Source of the DNA: Streptomyces antibioticus
GTDB taxonomy: Bacteria > Actinomycetota > Actinomycetes > Streptomycetales > Streptomycetaceae
Length of the DNA: 64,000 nt
Assembly (NCBI RefSeq): GCF_001514065.1
Contig: NZ_KQ948425.1
Coordinates: 302,067-366,066, forward strand
Direction of reading: 5' to 3'
The notes under the pieces were generated by a model that was given only the letters and a program-made list of their open reading frames with translations, was not told the DNA's origin and ran no database searches. Position numbers and translations under genes: made by a program. Positions 8,134 to 18,096 of the stretch are shown in pieces (within the stretch, counting starts at the first letter, position 1; each line of letters opens with the position of its first letter).

Positions 8134-9195
8134 TCAGCCGGGGAAGCGGCCTGTCGAGCGCAGCTGCCAGCGGCGTTCGGCGTAGGCGAGGTCGTCGCGC
8201 CACAGGCGCCCGGCGGCGGTCCGCATCAGGGGCCGCAGCAGCGGCGTCATCCTGCGGGCCACGGAGAAACCGGGCCGGTCGGATGCGGCGACGACCGCTT
8301 CGATGACGGCTGTCCGGGGCCTGCCGTGCTCGTCGGGGCCGAGCGGTGTCGCGTGGGTCTCGACCACGGAACCAGCGCCCTCGCCCCGGGTGATGCGCAT
8401 CAGGACGGTACGGGGCTCGGGTGCGGTGAACACCGCGCGCACCGGCACGACGAGTCGCCCGGCGACCTTGAAGGACACGTCCACGGTGAACGCGTCCTCG
8501 TCCACCGGCTCGCCCTCGTGCGCAGCGCCGCCCTCGTCGTGCTTCACCCGCTCGTCCTCCACGGCGGCCGTGTCGACGACGGCCAGGTCGACGAAGGAGT
8601 ACGGATGGAACCAGGCCCCGTGCCACGGGTCGAGCCGGTTGGCGACCACGTCCTCGGGTTCGCAGGTTCCGACGCCGATGTACACCGCGGACAGCGCCCG
8701 CGTCGGAGCGGGTCGGACGGGCACCACGGGAGCCTCCAGAGGAGTCTCCCCGCCCACGGCGTCCAGGCGTACCCAGACCAGCACCCCGTCGTCGTGCACG
8801 GGCAGCGGTTCCCAGCCCGCGAAGGCGGTTCCCCGCAGGCTCAGACCGTGCCAGTGGCACACGAGGGTGCCGCAGCGCACCGGGCTGTCCCGCAGGGGTG
8901 CGCCCAGATGAGGGCAGACACCGGGTCCCGCGACCAGCTGGCCCGCGGCATCCCGCCAGACGACCAGCTCCTGTCCGGCGACCGTCCGTGCCAACGGCCG
9001 GTCGTCCCGTACGTCCTGGGACGCGCCCACGACGAACCAGTTGCCGGACGGCCGCGCCTGCGCACGTTTCAGCGCACGGGCGATCACCGCCGGCCGTGCC
9101 TCGCGCCAGGTCGGCTGCTGCCGCTCCCAGGCCACGGCGTTCCGGCGCAGCGACAGCGGGTACCGCCCTCGGCGGACGGGCCGGTCGGGGCTCAC
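8134..9195 (-). CDS. Rieske [2Fe-2S] / DUF5914 protein of the carotenoid cluster
   Basis: A 353-residue protein starting at GTG 9195, which overlaps the crtB stop as GTGA. Residues about 45-150 form a Rieske domain with cluster ligands in CPHLG (C-x-H) and CHWHG (C-x-x-H). The remaining 200 residues are a DUF5914 region with [12 protein letters not shown], resembling the ligand-binding half of ring-hydroxylating oxygenases. In Streptomyces griseus the fourth gene of this operon is crtV, annotated as a methylesterase-like gene; here the position is occupied by this oxygenase-like gene. A role in oxidising the aromatic carotenoid or an intermediate is inferred from position. No separate reductase or ferredoxin gene is nearby. 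Confidence 0.8.
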   Translation of the reverse strand: MSPDRPVRRGRYPLSLRRNAVAWERQQPTWREARPAVIARALKRAQARPSGNWFVVGASQDVRDDRPLARTVAGQELVVWRDAAGQLVAGPGVCPHLGAPLRDSPVRCGTLVCHWHGLSLRGTAFAGWEPLPVHDDGVLVWVRLDAVGGETPLEAPVVPVRPAPTRALSAVYIGVGTCEPEDVVANRLDPWHGAWFHPYSFVDLAVVDTAAVEDERVKHDEGGAAHEGEPVDEDAFTVDVSFKVAGRLVVPVRAVFTAPEPRTVLMRITRGEGAGSVVETHATPLGPDEHGRPRTAVIEAVVAASDRPGFSVARRMTPLLRPLMRTAAGRLWRDDLAYAERRWQLRSTGRFPG

Positions 9196-10250
9196 ATGGC
9201 CTCCTGGTGGAGGGAGTCGGCGGCCGAACCGGACGAGGCTCGCCCCTGGACGGTGGACACCGGTGGGACGGCCGGCAGGGGCGGGACGAGTGCCAGGTGG
9301 CCTTCGGGGCGCCGCCGCCGCGCGCTGATCCGGGCGGCCACCAGCCGTGCCGCCCCGTCGACGGCCACCGCGGCACGCCGTCGCCGGGGCACCGCGGACC
9401 TGCGGTGCAGCACCGTGTAGCCGTCGTCGGCGATGGCGTCCAGGATGCCGCCGTACAGGACGAAAGCCGTGCGGATGCAGGGGCGGGCGACCGGGTCGAG
9501 CAGGGCCAGGCCCGGTGCCGCGTCGCGGTAGACACGACGTGTGAGGTCCTCGGCGGCCCGGAACGCCTCGGTGATGCGCGGGTCACGGCCCCCCGTCGCG
9601 CGGCTCCAGGACAGCAGGTCCCGGTCGACGCCGTGGGCGCGTAGCAGGTCGGCGGGAAGGTAGACGCGGCCACGGTCGAGGTCCTCACCCACGTCACGCA
9701 GGAAGTTGGTCAGCTGGAAGGCGACGCCCAGGGCGGCGGCGTAGGGGGCGGCCTCCTCGCGTGGCACGACGGTGCCCAGGACGGGGAGCATCTGCAGCCC
9801 GATCACGGCCGCGGAACCGTGCATGTAGGCCCGCAGGTCGTCATAGGTGGGGTAGTCGGTCACGTCCAGGTCGCTGCGCATCGAAGCCATGAAGTCGCTG
9901 AAGTGGCGGTGGTCGATCTCGTAGCGCCGGGCGGTGTCGGCGAGGGCCCTGACCACGGGCTCCGGGCTGTCGCCGTCCTGGAGGCCCTGTTCCATGCGGT
10001 GGTGCAGGCGGGCCAGTTCGGTCGCGCGGCGGTGGGGCGGGACGGCGGGGTCGAGGGAGTCAACGATGTCGTCCGCCCACCGGGCGAAGCCGTACAGGGC
10101 GTGGACGGCCGGGCGGCGTTCGACGGGCAGCAACCGGGTGGCGAGGAAGTAGGTGCGGCCGTGCTGGGCGTTGAGCTGACGGCACTGGGTGTAGGCCTCG
10201 CGCAGCACCGGGTCGGTGATGCCCGCCGCGTCGAGTTCACGGCCGGTCAT
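9192..10250 (-). CDS. crtB: Phytoene synthase
   Basis: A 352-residue protein joining two GGPP molecules to phytoene. The two metal-binding aspartate motifs are visible: DDIVD at residues 60-64 and DVGED at 186-190, in the [11 protein letters not shown] context diagnostic of phytoene/squalene synthases. [11 protein letters not shown] near residue 32 is the conserved N-terminal substrate motif. The ATG at 10250 overlaps the crtI stop (ATGA), and the stop overlaps the Rieske gene start, so the four genes form one coupled operon. The last about 50 residues are a basic, Pro-rich extension beyond the usual enzyme length. Confidence 0.95.
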   Translation of the reverse strand: MTGRELDAAGITDPVLREAYTQCRQLNAQHGRTYFLATRLLPVERRPAVHALYGFARWADDIVDSLDPAVPPHRRATELARLHHRMEQGLQDGDSPEPVVRALADTARRYEIDHRHFSDFMASMRSDLDVTDYPTYDDLRAYMHGSAAVIGLQMLPVLGTVVPREEAAPYAAALGVAFQLTNFLRDVGEDLDRGRVYLPADLLRAHGVDRDLLSWSRATGGRDPRITEAFRAAEDLTRRVYRDAAPGLALLDPVARPCIRTAFVLYGGILDAIADDGYTVLHRRSAVPRRRRAAVAVDGAARLVAARISARRRRPEGHLALVPPLPAVPPVSTVQGRASSGSAADSLHQEAM

Positions 10251-11848
10251 GTGGTGGTTCCCTTCGAGATGGCCGATGGAGCCGGAGGGGCCGCGGGGAC
10301 GGCGGTCGCCGTGGCCGGTGTGCCGGCCGCCGGGCCCCCGCGTGCGCGTCCTGGTACGGAAGCGGTGTGCCGGCCCGTGATCCGGGCCGCGGCGAGCTTG
10401 CCGGAGAGCAGCACGGTGGGCACGCCGACGCCCGGCGTCGTGCCGCAGCCGGCGAGGACGGCGTTGACGGTGCCCCGCACGAGGTTGCGCGGCCGGAACG
10501 GGCCGGTCTGAGGGAAAGTGTGGGCCGCGGAGAACGGAGTTCCCGCCGCGTGCCCCTGCGCCTGCCAGTCGGCCGGGGTGACGAGGGTCTCGTCCTGCAC
10601 GGCCTCGGCGATGCCTGCGAAGCCGCGCCGTTCCAGCTCCCGCAGCACGCTGTCGCGATAGCGCGGCCCGAGTTCGGCCCAGGTGGCGGCATCGGGCCCG
10701 AGGGCGGTGTTCGGGCACGGGGCGAGGATGTAGTGCAGGTGGCGGCCGGGCGGGGCGAGCGAGGGGTCAGTGGCGGTGGGACGGGTGATGAGCAGGGACG
10801 GGTCGCTCATCAGCTGCCCGGTACGGGTCAGTTCGTCGAACGTGCTGCGCCACTGCGCCCCGAACGACAGCGTGTGGTGGGCCAGTTCCGGCCAGGTCCG
10901 GTCGGTGCCCGCGTGCAGGACCACGGCCGACGGGGCATACCTGAGCCGGGTCGGGCGGCGCGGGGTGTGACCGAGGAGGCCGTAGGTGACCGGCAGGTCC
11001 GGGGTGAGGACCACGGCGTCGCAGGCGATCCGCTCCTGGTCCGTCACTACGGCCGTCACCCGCTCACCCGAGCGCTCCAGTCGGGTCACCTGCTGACCGA
11101 AGCGGAGATCGGCGCCCGCCTCGGCGGCGGCGTCCGCCATGGCCTGCGGCAGCGCGTGCATGCCGCCGCGCGGGAAGTACACACCGGCGACCGTGTCCAT
11201 GTAGGCGATCACGGCGTACGCGGCGAGGGCCCGCTCCGGGGGGACACCGGCGTACAAAGCCTGGAAGGAGAACACCCGGCGCACCCGCTCGTCACGCAGG
11301 TACCGGCCGATCCTGGCGTCCAGCCGCCCGAACCCGCCGAGTGCGGCGAGGCGCGCCAGGTCCGGGGTGAGCAGCGAGAAGGGCGAGTCGAAGTTGGCGT
11401 CGATGAAGTGCCGCATCTGGGTTCGGTACAGGTCGGTCAGCCAGGTCCTCAGCCGCCGGTAGCCCGCGGCCTCCTGGGGCCCGGCGAACCGTTCCAGCTC
11501 CGCAGCCATGGCGTCCGCGCCGGTGTGCACGTCGAGGCTGGAGCCGTCCGCGAAGAGCGCGCGGTATGCCGGGTGCAGGGGGATGAGGTCGACGCGAGCG
11601 CGCAGACTGTCGCCGATGGCGGCGAACGCCTCGTCCGCGAGGTCCGGCATGGTGAGCACGGTGGGGCCGGTGTCGATGCGGTATCCGTGACGGTCGAGTC
11701 GACCGGCCCGGCCGCCGGGCAGCAGATCGCGCTCCACCAGCGTCACCCGCCGGCCCGCACCGAGCAGATGCAGCGCGGCGGACAGGCCGGACAGGCCGGC
11801 GCCGACCACCACCACGTGATCGGTGCGCCCAGGAATGGTCGTGGTCAT
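10247..11848 (-). CDS. crtI: Phytoene desaturase
   Basis: A 533-residue FAD enzyme converting phytoene to lycopene. Residues 12-22 carry the Rossmann motif [12 protein letters not shown]. The central region shows [13 protein letters not shown] and [11 protein letters not shown], both typical of CrtI, and the C-terminal cofactor motif appears as [16 protein letters not shown]. The start chosen is ATG 11848, overlapping the crtE stop by 4 bases; a longer open frame to 12526 is only a shadow of crtE. The last about 30 residues are an Ala/Pro tail. Confidence 0.95.
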   Translation of the reverse strand: MTTTIPGRTDHVVVVGAGLSGLSAALHLLGAGRRVTLVERDLLPGGRAGRLDRHGYRIDTGPTVLTMPDLADEAFAAIGDSLRARVDLIPLHPAYRALFADGSSLDVHTGADAMAAELERFAGPQEAAGYRRLRTWLTDLYRTQMRHFIDANFDSPFSLLTPDLARLAALGGFGRLDARIGRYLRDERVRRVFSFQALYAGVPPERALAAYAVIAYMDTVAGVYFPRGGMHALPQAMADAAAEAGADLRFGQQVTRLERSGERVTAVVTDQERIACDAVVLTPDLPVTYGLLGHTPRRPTRLRYAPSAVVLHAGTDRTWPELAHHTLSFGAQWRSTFDELTRTGQLMSDPSLLITRPTATDPSLAPPGRHLHYILAPCPNTALGPDAATWAELGPRYRDSVLRELERRGFAGIAEAVQDETLVTPADWQAQGHAAGTPFSAAHTFPQTGPFRPRNLVRGTVNAVLAGCGTTPGVGVPTVLLSGKLAAARITGRHTASVPGRARGGPAAGTPATATAVPAAPPAPSAISKGTTT

Positions 11849-13110
11849 CGTGTCGCCCCTTCGACGGCGGCGCTGAGCACCAGGGAGACGGGCAGGCCGT
11901 CGTCGGCTGCGGCGTGGTCCGGTTCGGGCGGGACAGCGGAGGCAGTACCGGCCGCGGCTACGAGCAGCTCCCGCAGCGGCAGCCGGCCTTCCGGCTCCAG
12001 CGGGACCGATTCCAGATAGCGGGTGGCGTGACCGGCCAGCCGCTCGATCCTCGCCTCGACGACGTCCCGCGCACCGGTGGCGACCAGCACGTCGCGGACC
12101 TCGGCGAGACGGCTCTCGGACAGGTCGGCGCGGCCGAGCGACCGCCGCAGGACGGTCAGGGCGTGCCGGTCGCCCGCCGCCTCCGCCCGCGCATGCGCCA
12201 CGGCCACGAGATACGTCGGCTTGCCCGCCCGGATGTCGCCTCCGACGGGCTTGCCAGTGTGCCGGGGGTCCCCGAAGAGGTCGATGAGGTCGTCGCGGAG
12301 CTGGAAGGCGATCCCGACGCAGCGGCCCGCCGAGCACAGAGCCTGCGTGCGCGCGGCGTCCGCGCCCGCCAGGGCCGCGCCGAGTGCCAGCGGGCGTTCC
12401 ACCGAGTACAGAGCGCTCTTGAGGCAGGCGGCGCGGATCGCGCGGGTCATGGACCGCAAGGAGGTCGCCTGCCCCTGGATGTCGAGATACTGCCCGGCCA
12501 CCATCTCGGTGCGCATGGCGCTCCACAGATCACGCACGGCACGGACCCGGGACCGGGGCGCGTCGAGGTCCGCGACGATGTCGTCCGCCCAGGCCAGGGC
12601 GAGGTCCCCGGCGAGGATCGCCGCGGACTCGCCGAACCCCAGACCGGCGTCGGCGGGCACGCGGTCGGCGTACTGGGCGGCGAGGTCCGCGTGAAGCGCC
12701 GGCCTGCCGCGGCGCACGGCGGAGCCGTCCATGACGTCGTCGTGCACGAGGGCGCAGGTCTGGATGAGTTCCAGCGCGGCCCCCACCCGCAGGGCCGCCT
12801 CGGCCTCGGCGGGTCCTCCCCCGCAGGCGCGCAGCGCCCACCACACGAACCGGGACCGTGTGCGCTTGCCGCCCTCCAGGGTGAAGCGCATGACGCGCAC
12901 GGCGATGTCGCGGCCGAAGTCCGGGTCCAGAGCCATGGCGCGCTCCGCGTGGTCCGCCAGCACGCTCTCCAGCACCCGTCCCACGGCCGCGGGCACGTCG
13001 CGGTCCACGACCCGCAGCCCCCCGTCGTCCGACGGGAATCGCAGGGGAACGCGGCCATGGCCGGCTGCCGTCGCGGCCACGGGGTGATCCTTCGCCTCGT
13101 TGCGGCGCAT
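11845..13110 (-). CDS. crtE: Geranylgeranyl diphosphate synthase
   Basis: A 421-residue polyprenyl diphosphate synthase supplying GGPP to crtB. The first aspartate-rich motif is DDVMD at residues 124-128 and the second is in FQLRDDLIDLFGD near residue 277. GGKRTRSRF at about 80 is the conserved substrate-binding motif. ATG 13110 is preceded by GGAGAGGAA. The open frame continues upstream to 13383 without a ribosome site, so I did not use it. It is the first gene of the minus-strand operon and is divergent from crtY. Confidence 0.93.
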   Translation of the reverse strand: MRRNEAKDHPVAATAAGHGRVPLRFPSDDGGLRVVDRDVPAAVGRVLESVLADHAERAMALDPDFGRDIAVRVMRFTLEGGKRTRSRFVWWALRACGGGPAEAEAALRVGAALELIQTCALVHDDVMDGSAVRRGRPALHADLAAQYADRVPADAGLGFGESAAILAGDLALAWADDIVADLDAPRSRVRAVRDLWSAMRTEMVAGQYLDIQGQATSLRSMTRAIRAACLKSALYSVERPLALGAALAGADAARTQALCSAGRCVGIAFQLRDDLIDLFGDPRHTGKPVGGDIRAGKPTYLVAVAHARAEAAGDRHALTVLRRSLGRADLSESRLAEVRDVLVATGARDVVEARIERLAGHATRYLESVPLEPEGRLPLRELLVAAAGTASAVPPEPDHAAADDGLPVSLVLSAAVEGATR

Positions 13111-13400
13111 CCCGGTTCCTCTCCTGTTGCTCGCGCATCCTCCTGACGGAAGTCCTTCCGCGCGGGACGCCCGCGCGGATGCGCCCGGGACGACAAGAAG
13201 CGATCTTTCGTGGCGTCCGATGTCCACGAGTGCAGCCCGATACCGGCACCACCGCACGTCGCCCGCGCCGCGCCCTGCGCCAAATGGCCGTCCGGCTCCG
13301 CCTGCATCCGCCGTGGCCGGTCGGAGGGAAGAAGTCCGTCGGGTCACTGGCCGGACCACCCCGCGAGGAGCCGGGGTGCGCACAGGGAGGGAGAACGCAC
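13111..13400. promoter_or_regulatory. Divergent control region of the two crt operons
   Basis: The 290 bases between the starts of crtE (minus) and crtY (plus) must hold both promoters. Ribosome sites are clear at each end (GGAGAGGAA for crtE, AGGGAGGGAG for crtY). I see no obvious consensus vegetative promoter or long palindrome. In S. griseus and S. coelicolor this arrangement is read by a stress/light-induced sigma factor (CrtS/LitS); no such sigma gene lies beside it here. Confidence 0.5.
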
Positions 13401-14594
13401 GTGTGGGAGGCCGAGGTGGCCATCGTGGGCGCGGGAGCCGCAGGACTGTCCCTGACCCACCGTCTCGCCCGACCCGCTCCCGGTGCCCGCCGGGTCACCA
13501 CCGTCCTGCTGGACGCCCCGCCGGGCCCGCTCCGCCCACCCGAACGCACCTGGTGCTTCTGGGAGAAGGGCTCCGGCCACTATGACGCCGCGCTGACCGC
13601 GTCCTGGCGGCGGCTGCGCGTCCACAGTCCCGATGGGCGCCCGATGGACCGCTCCATCTCCCCCCTCGCGTACAAGATGATCCGCTCCGCCGACTTCGAA
13701 CGCCTGGTCGCACGGGAGGTGGCGGAGAGCCCGGACGTGCGCCGGCTGGAAGCCGTCGTGGAGTCGGTGGACCCCGTCGCCGAGGGAGCCGTGATCCGTG
13801 CGCGGGACGAACGGGGGCGCCCCGTCACCGTGCGGGCCCGCTGGGTCTTCGACTCCCGGCCGCTGGGCAGCCTTCCCGCGGCGCGGACCACTCTGCTCCA
13901 GCACTTCCACGGCTGGTTCGTCCGCACCGAGCGGCCGGTGTTCGACCCGGGCGCAGTGGAGTTCATGGACTTCCGGGTGCCCCAGCCGCCCCGCGGCCTC
14001 GCGTTCGGCTATGTGCTGCCCACCGGCCGGCGCGAGGCACTGGTGGAGTACACGCGCTTCTCCGGCTCCGTGCTGTCCCTGCCCGCGTACGAGGAGGCGT
14101 TGCGGCACTACACCGCGGACCTGCTGCGTCTGGGGGACTTCGAGGTCGTGTCGACCGAGACCGGCGTCATCCCGATGACCGACGCGCGTTTCGCCCGCCG
14201 CTCGGCACCCTCGGTCTTCCGGATCGGAGCAGCGGGCGGCGCCACCCGGCCCGCGACCGGCTACGCCTTCTCCGCCGTCCAACGACAGACGACGGCGATC
14301 GCGCGGGCCCTGCACGCGCGGCGCACCCCGGAGCCTCCGCCCGCCCACTCGGCCCGCTCACGCGCCATGGACGCGGTCCTGCTCCGGGCGCTGGACAGCG
14401 GACGGGTCGACGGGGCGGAGTTCTTCACCCGCCTCTTCTCCCGGGTGCCGACGGTTCGGCTGCTGCGCTTCCTCGACGGCCGGACCCGGCTCGGCGAAGA
14501 CCTCGGCCTGGGCTTGCGCACGCCCGTGCTGCCGATGCTCCACTCCGCCGCGGAGCTGCTCTGGTTGCCCCGCACCCCCTTTCCCCACCCGTGA
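13401..14594 (+). CDS. crtY: Lycopene beta-cyclase
   Basis: A 397-residue flavoprotein that cyclises lycopene to beta-carotene. It begins at GTG 13401 with VWEAEVAIVGAGAAGLSL (dinucleotide-binding GxGxxG). Other family signs are RTWCFWEKG at about residue 50, QHFHGWFVRTE and EFMDFRVPQ in the middle, LVEYTRFSG, and GGATRPATGYAF near residue 280. AGGGAGGGAG precedes the GTG; earlier in-frame ATGs lack a ribosome site. It heads the crtYTU operon and its stop is close to the crtT start. Confidence 0.93.
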   Translation: MWEAEVAIVGAGAAGLSLTHRLARPAPGARRVTTVLLDAPPGPLRPPERTWCFWEKGSGHYDAALTASWRRLRVHSPDGRPMDRSISPLAYKMIRSADFERLVAREVAESPDVRRLEAVVESVDPVAEGAVIRARDERGRPVTVRARWVFDSRPLGSLPAARTTLLQHFHGWFVRTERPVFDPGAVEFMDFRVPQPPRGLAFGYVLPTGRREALVEYTRFSGSVLSLPAYEEALRHYTADLLRLGDFEVVSTETGVIPMTDARFARRSAPSVFRIGAAGGATRPATGYAFSAVQRQTTAIARALHARRTPEPPPAHSARSRAMDAVLLRALDSGRVDGAEFFTRLFSRVPTVRLLRFLDGRTRLGEDLGLGLRTPVLPMLHSAAELLWLPRTPFPHP

Positions 14595-14614
14595 TCCCGG
14601 CACGAAGGAGTCCC

Positions 14615-15370
14615 GTGCAACCCGACCGAGGTGACCATATGACCCTGCTGCGCGACGAGGATCTGGCCGTGGCCTTCGACCACGCCTCCCGCAGTTACGA
14701 CGCGCTGGTGGCCGCCAACCCCGGCTACCACGCCCACCTGCGCCGCTCCGCGCGCCGCCTCGGCCTCTCCGACCGGACCGAGGGGCTGCGCGTCCTGGAC
14801 CTCGGCTGCGGCACCGGCGCCTCGACAGCCGCGCTCGCCGAGGCGCTGCCCGGCGCGGAGATCGTCGCGGTGGACGCATCCGCGGGGATGCTGGAGCGGG
14901 CGGCGGCCAAACGATGGCCGCAGGGGGTGACCTTCGTGCAGTCCTCCGCGGAGCGGCTGGCGCAGGCCGGTGTGCGCGGGCCGTTCGACGCGGTCTTCGC
15001 CGCCTATCTCTTCCGCAACGTCGCCGACCCGGATGCCGTGCTGGGAGCGGTGCGCGCCGCACTGGTCCCCGGGGGCCGACTGGCCGTGCACGAGTACACG
15101 CTCAGCGGACGGGCCGTCGACCGCGCGGTGTGGACGGGCGTGTGCCGGGGCTTCGTCCTGCCCGTCGCGACCCTGCTCGGCGACGGTGACCTGTACCGCC
15201 ATCTGTGGCGCAGCGTCGTGGAGTTCGACACGGCGGGCGACTTCGCCCGCCGGGTCCGTCGCGCCGGTTTCACCGACGTCCGGGTGCTGCCGCTGCCGGG
15301 CTGGCAGACGGGCATCACCCACACCGTCGTCGCCCGCCGCCCGGGCGAGGATACCGAGGTGGGCCGGTGA
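14615..15370 (+). CDS. crtT: SAM-dependent methyltransferase of the carotenoid cluster
   Basis: A 251-residue class I methyltransferase of the UbiE/CrtT type. The SAM-binding motif I is VLDLGCGTG (residues 60-68), motif II is in EIVAVDASAGML, and the post-motif region RNVADPDAVLGAVRAALVPGG is typical of UbiE-like enzymes. I chose GTG 14615 because GAAGGAG lies just upstream; an earlier GTG at 14591 overlaps the crtY stop and an internal ATG at 14639 is also possible. The gene always sits between crtY and crtU in Streptomyces clusters, but its substrate has not been settled as far as I know. Confidence 0.88.
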   Translation: MQPDRGDHMTLLRDEDLAVAFDHASRSYDALVAANPGYHAHLRRSARRLGLSDRTEGLRVLDLGCGTGASTAALAEALPGAEIVAVDASAGMLERAAAKRWPQGVTFVQSSAERLAQAGVRGPFDAVFAAYLFRNVADPDAVLGAVRAALVPGGRLAVHEYTLSGRAVDRAVWTGVCRGFVLPVATLLGDGDLYRHLWRSVVEFDTAGDFARRVRRAGFTDVRVLPLPGWQTGITHTVVARRPGEDTEVGR

Positions 15371-16935
15371 GCGCGCTCGGGCGGCCGCCCGGCGCCCGGC
15401 GCGGCAGGGACCGCCGCGCCCGCACCATCCTGCCGGTGCCCGGCGCGCCGCGACTGAGCGAAGACCGGACCCTGACGACCGCGGTCATCGGCGGCGGCAT
15501 CGCCGGCCTCGCCGCCGCGACGGCCTTGGCCGAGCGGGGCGTCCGGGTCACGCTCTACGAACGCGAGCCCGCCCTCGGCGGGCGGCTCGCGGGCCGCAAA
15601 ACCAACCTCGCGGACGGCTCCACCGTCACCATGAGCCGCGGCTTCCACGCGTTCTTCCGCCAGTACTACAACCTCCGCGGACTGCTCCGGCGTACCGACC
15701 CGGGCCTGGAGCGCCTGCGCGCGCTGCCCGACTACCCGCTGTGGCACGCCGACGGTATGCAGGACAGCTTCCGGCACGTCCCGCGCACCCCGCCATGGAG
15801 CGCCCTCGGATTCGTCGCCCTGAGCCCCACCTTCACCCTGCGCGACCTGCTCCGCATGAACCCGGTCGCCGCCCTGCCGCTGCTGGATGTGCGCGTCCCG
15901 GACGTCCACACCCGGCTCGACGACGTCAGCGCCCACGACTTCCTGGCGTCGATCCGTTTCCCGGAGGCCGCGCACCACCTGGCGTTCGAGGTGTTCTCCC
16001 GCAGCTTCTTCGCCGACCCGCGCCACCTGTCCGCGGCGGAAATGGCGCTGATGTTCCACATCTACTTCCTCGGCTCGTCCGAAGGATTGCTCTTCGACGT
16101 GCCCGACGAACCCTTTCCCACCGCCCTGTGGGATCCGCTCGCCGGCTATCTCGACGGCCACGGCGTCGACCTGCGCACCGACACCCCGGTCGAGTCGGTC
16201 GAGCCCACCGCGTCGGGCGGCTTCCGCGTCGCCGCCGGCACCGGCGAACACCACCACGACACGGTCGTCCTCGCCCTCGACGCGGCCGGCCTGCGCACGC
16301 TCGTGGAGCGTTCCCCACGCCTCGCCGACGCCGCGTGGCGCGAACGCATCGCCCGGCTGCGCAACGCGCCGCCGTTCCTCGTCTCCCGGCTCTGGCTGGA
16401 CCGCCCCGTGTCAGCCGGCCGTCCCGGCTTCCTCGGCACCAGCGGCTACGGCACCCTCGACAACGTCAGTGTGCTGGACCGCTGGGAGGGCGAGGCGGCG
16501 CGCTGGGCGTCACGCACCGGAGGCTCCGTGGTGGAACTGCACGCCTACGCCCTGGGCGAGGGCGCTTCCCAGGACGTCGAGCAGAAGCGCCTGATCGAGC
16601 AGCTGCACCAGGTGTACCCGGAGACCCGCACGGCCACCGTCGTCGACGCTCGGCACGAATGGCGGGCCGACTGCCCGCTGTTTTCGGTCGGCGGATACAC
16701 GGACCGGCCGACGGTCCGCACGAGCGACCCCGCACTCGTGGTCGCCGGTGACCTGGTGCGCACACAGCTGCCGGTGGCCCTCATGGAGCGGGCCGCCACG
16801 AGCGGCTTCCTCGCGGCCAACGCGCTCCTGGAGCGGCGCGGGGTCAGGGGCCAAACCCTTTGGACGGTGCCGGACGGCGGTCGCGGCGCACTGCTGCGGC
16901 GCCTCGCGCGCACGGCGTCCGTGCACCGGACGTAG
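15367..16935 (+). CDS. crtU: Carotenoid desaturase/methyltransferase forming aromatic rings
   Basis: A 522-residue FAD protein converting beta-carotene to an aromatic carotenoid (isorenieratene type) by desaturation with methyl migration. The start GTG overlaps the crtT stop (GTGA). After a 40-residue basic leader comes TTAVIGGGIAGLAAA (about residues 38-52), then TMSRGFHAFFRQYYNL, EVFSRSFFADP and the C-terminal VVAGDLVRTQLPVALMERAATSG, which match CrtU-type desaturases. It is the last gene of the operon. The 30 bases after it contain no obvious terminator, though an inverted repeat GCCGGCTT…AAGCCGGC spans about 16963-17005. Confidence 0.92.
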   Translation: MSALGRPPGARRGRDRRARTILPVPGAPRLSEDRTLTTAVIGGGIAGLAAATALAERGVRVTLYEREPALGGRLAGRKTNLADGSTVTMSRGFHAFFRQYYNLRGLLRRTDPGLERLRALPDYPLWHADGMQDSFRHVPRTPPWSALGFVALSPTFTLRDLLRMNPVAALPLLDVRVPDVHTRLDDVSAHDFLASIRFPEAAHHLAFEVFSRSFFADPRHLSAAEMALMFHIYFLGSSEGLLFDVPDEPFPTALWDPLAGYLDGHGVDLRTDTPVESVEPTASGGFRVAAGTGEHHHDTVVLALDAAGLRTLVERSPRLADAAWRERIARLRNAPPFLVSRLWLDRPVSAGRPGFLGTSGYGTLDNVSVLDRWEGEAARWASRTGGSVVELHAYALGEGASQDVEQKRLIEQLHQVYPETRTATVVDARHEWRADCPLFSVGGYTDRPTVRTSDPALVVAGDLVRTQLPVALMERAATSGFLAANALLERRGVRGQTLWTVPDGGRGALLRRLARTASVHRT

Positions 16936-17266
16936 CTGGACAGCACCGTCTCGGCGGGCAAGGCCGGCTTACAGGGACCTTTCGCAGGCGTCCGAGAGGA
17001 AGCCGGCTCCCGTCGTTTCATCGCGAGATACGCAGGTGCCTGGTTCCAGGGGTGCGTTGGCCGCAGGGGAGCTCGATGCCGAGGGTGGCTGCCTGTTCAA
17101 GGAAGATGCGGCCGGCGGTGGGGTCCTGAACGCCGGCCGCGGCGACCAGGACCGCAAGCAGCAGGCAGGGGGATGGCGGCGCCGGCCTTACCGCCGGCGC
17201 ACGAACTCAGGATCGCGCTCATGATCTCTCGCGGGTCGTGCCGCACAGCACCCTGACGGCCGGCCC
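16936..17266. other. Degenerate sequence after crtU
   Basis: No complete gene. A minus-strand frame at about 17035-17190 reads like a genuine protein C terminus (…VAAAGVQDPTAGRIFLEQ, ending GTRHLRISR and a stop), but I cannot name the family and no start or upstream domain exists. This is probably the first of a series of gene scraps continuing to 18 kb. Confidence 0.35.
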
Positions 17267-17440
17267 GTGTGCTCAGACTACGGCGCATCCGAGCCGCTGC
17301 CGGTGTCGCCTGCCGACCTTCGCACGCTTGCCGTCGACGCCTTGGACCGAGTGGTCGCCGACCGGTCTGAGATGGCAGAGCTGTGGGACGAGGCAGCAGG
17401 CGGGGCGAAATTGCGCCGAGGTGTCGCCCGCCTTCGGGGT
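17267..17440 (+). pseudogene. C-terminal fragment of a DUF4259-type gene
   Basis: A plus-strand stretch of about 55 residues (DLRTLAVDALDRVVADRSEM, AELWDEAAGG, VARLRG) matches the last third of small DUF4259 proteins, in which a W/E-rich N-terminal half precedes this segment. That half is missing. Similarity stops abruptly near 17440, exactly where the similarity of the opposite-strand LysR remnant stops too, so the two scraps meet at a recombination joint. Confidence 0.5.
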
Positions 17441-17905
17441 ACGCGGTTGTCTCGATCTCGATGAAGGACCGGATCAACGGGTTGGTGTCGCCCTCGTTCC
17501 ATACCGCCACCACTCGGCTCGGCGGCATGGCGATCAGCGGCACCACGGTCAGCTCCGCGGGCAGGTCGTGTCCGAGCGGGGCCAGACCGACCGTGCCGTT
17601 CCACAACACGGCGTGCAGGCTTCCTGCACGGCCCGCACCACAGGGCCCTCGCGCTGCCTGCCGCCGTTCCAGTACGACTGCCAGATGGGGTCGGTGCCCT
17701 GCGGGAACTGAAACCAGCGGCGGTCAATCAGGTCGGCCAGCCGCTGCCCACCGCGGGGGGCCAGTGGATCGTCGGCACGCAGGACCATGCCGACCGGATC
17801 GGTCCGCAGTGCACGCACCGTCAGGGCAGTCTCGTCGAACGGCGCCCGAGTCAGAGCGACGTCGACCAGTCCGGCGTGCAGCCCGCAAGTCAGGTCCGCG
17901 TCATC
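17441..17905 (-). pseudogene. LysR regulator remnant (effector-binding half), frameshifted
   Basis: On the minus strand the sequence reads GLVDVALTRAPFDETALTVRAL, RTDPVGMVLRADDPLA, then RRWFQFPQGTDPIWQSYW and, after a one-base shift at about 17612, LHAVLWNGTVGLAPLG, ending with VVAVWNEGDTNPLIRSF. This is the C-terminal co-inducer domain of a LysR-type regulator. The helix-turn-helix half is absent beyond about 17905, and the frameshift kills the rest. An intact but different LysR gene lies 1 kb away. Confidence 0.7.
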
Positions 17906-18096
17906 GGCCCCCCAGGCACCGCCGAGACCGAACCGGATCGTTTCGTCACTAACAGATCATCTCTCCAGCCACTGACAACACGTTCGATCGTCCGCTCACG
18001 CCACACCTCAGGCATGCGCGCCATGCGGAAACGCCTAGGCACGCCGACTCGTTCGACGCGAGCCTGTGGCGGGACGGTCGCTGTGGTCTCGGTTGG

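Noticed and set aside
8042-9697. 551-codon minus-strand open frame over the Rieske gene and crtB
   Set aside because: It is an out-of-frame shadow; the Rieske and phytoene synthase frames carry the motifs and the coupled stop-start overlaps.
10367-12019. 550-codon plus-strand frame opposite crtI
   Set aside because: Gly/Arg/His-rich composition, no family match, entirely antisense to crtI.
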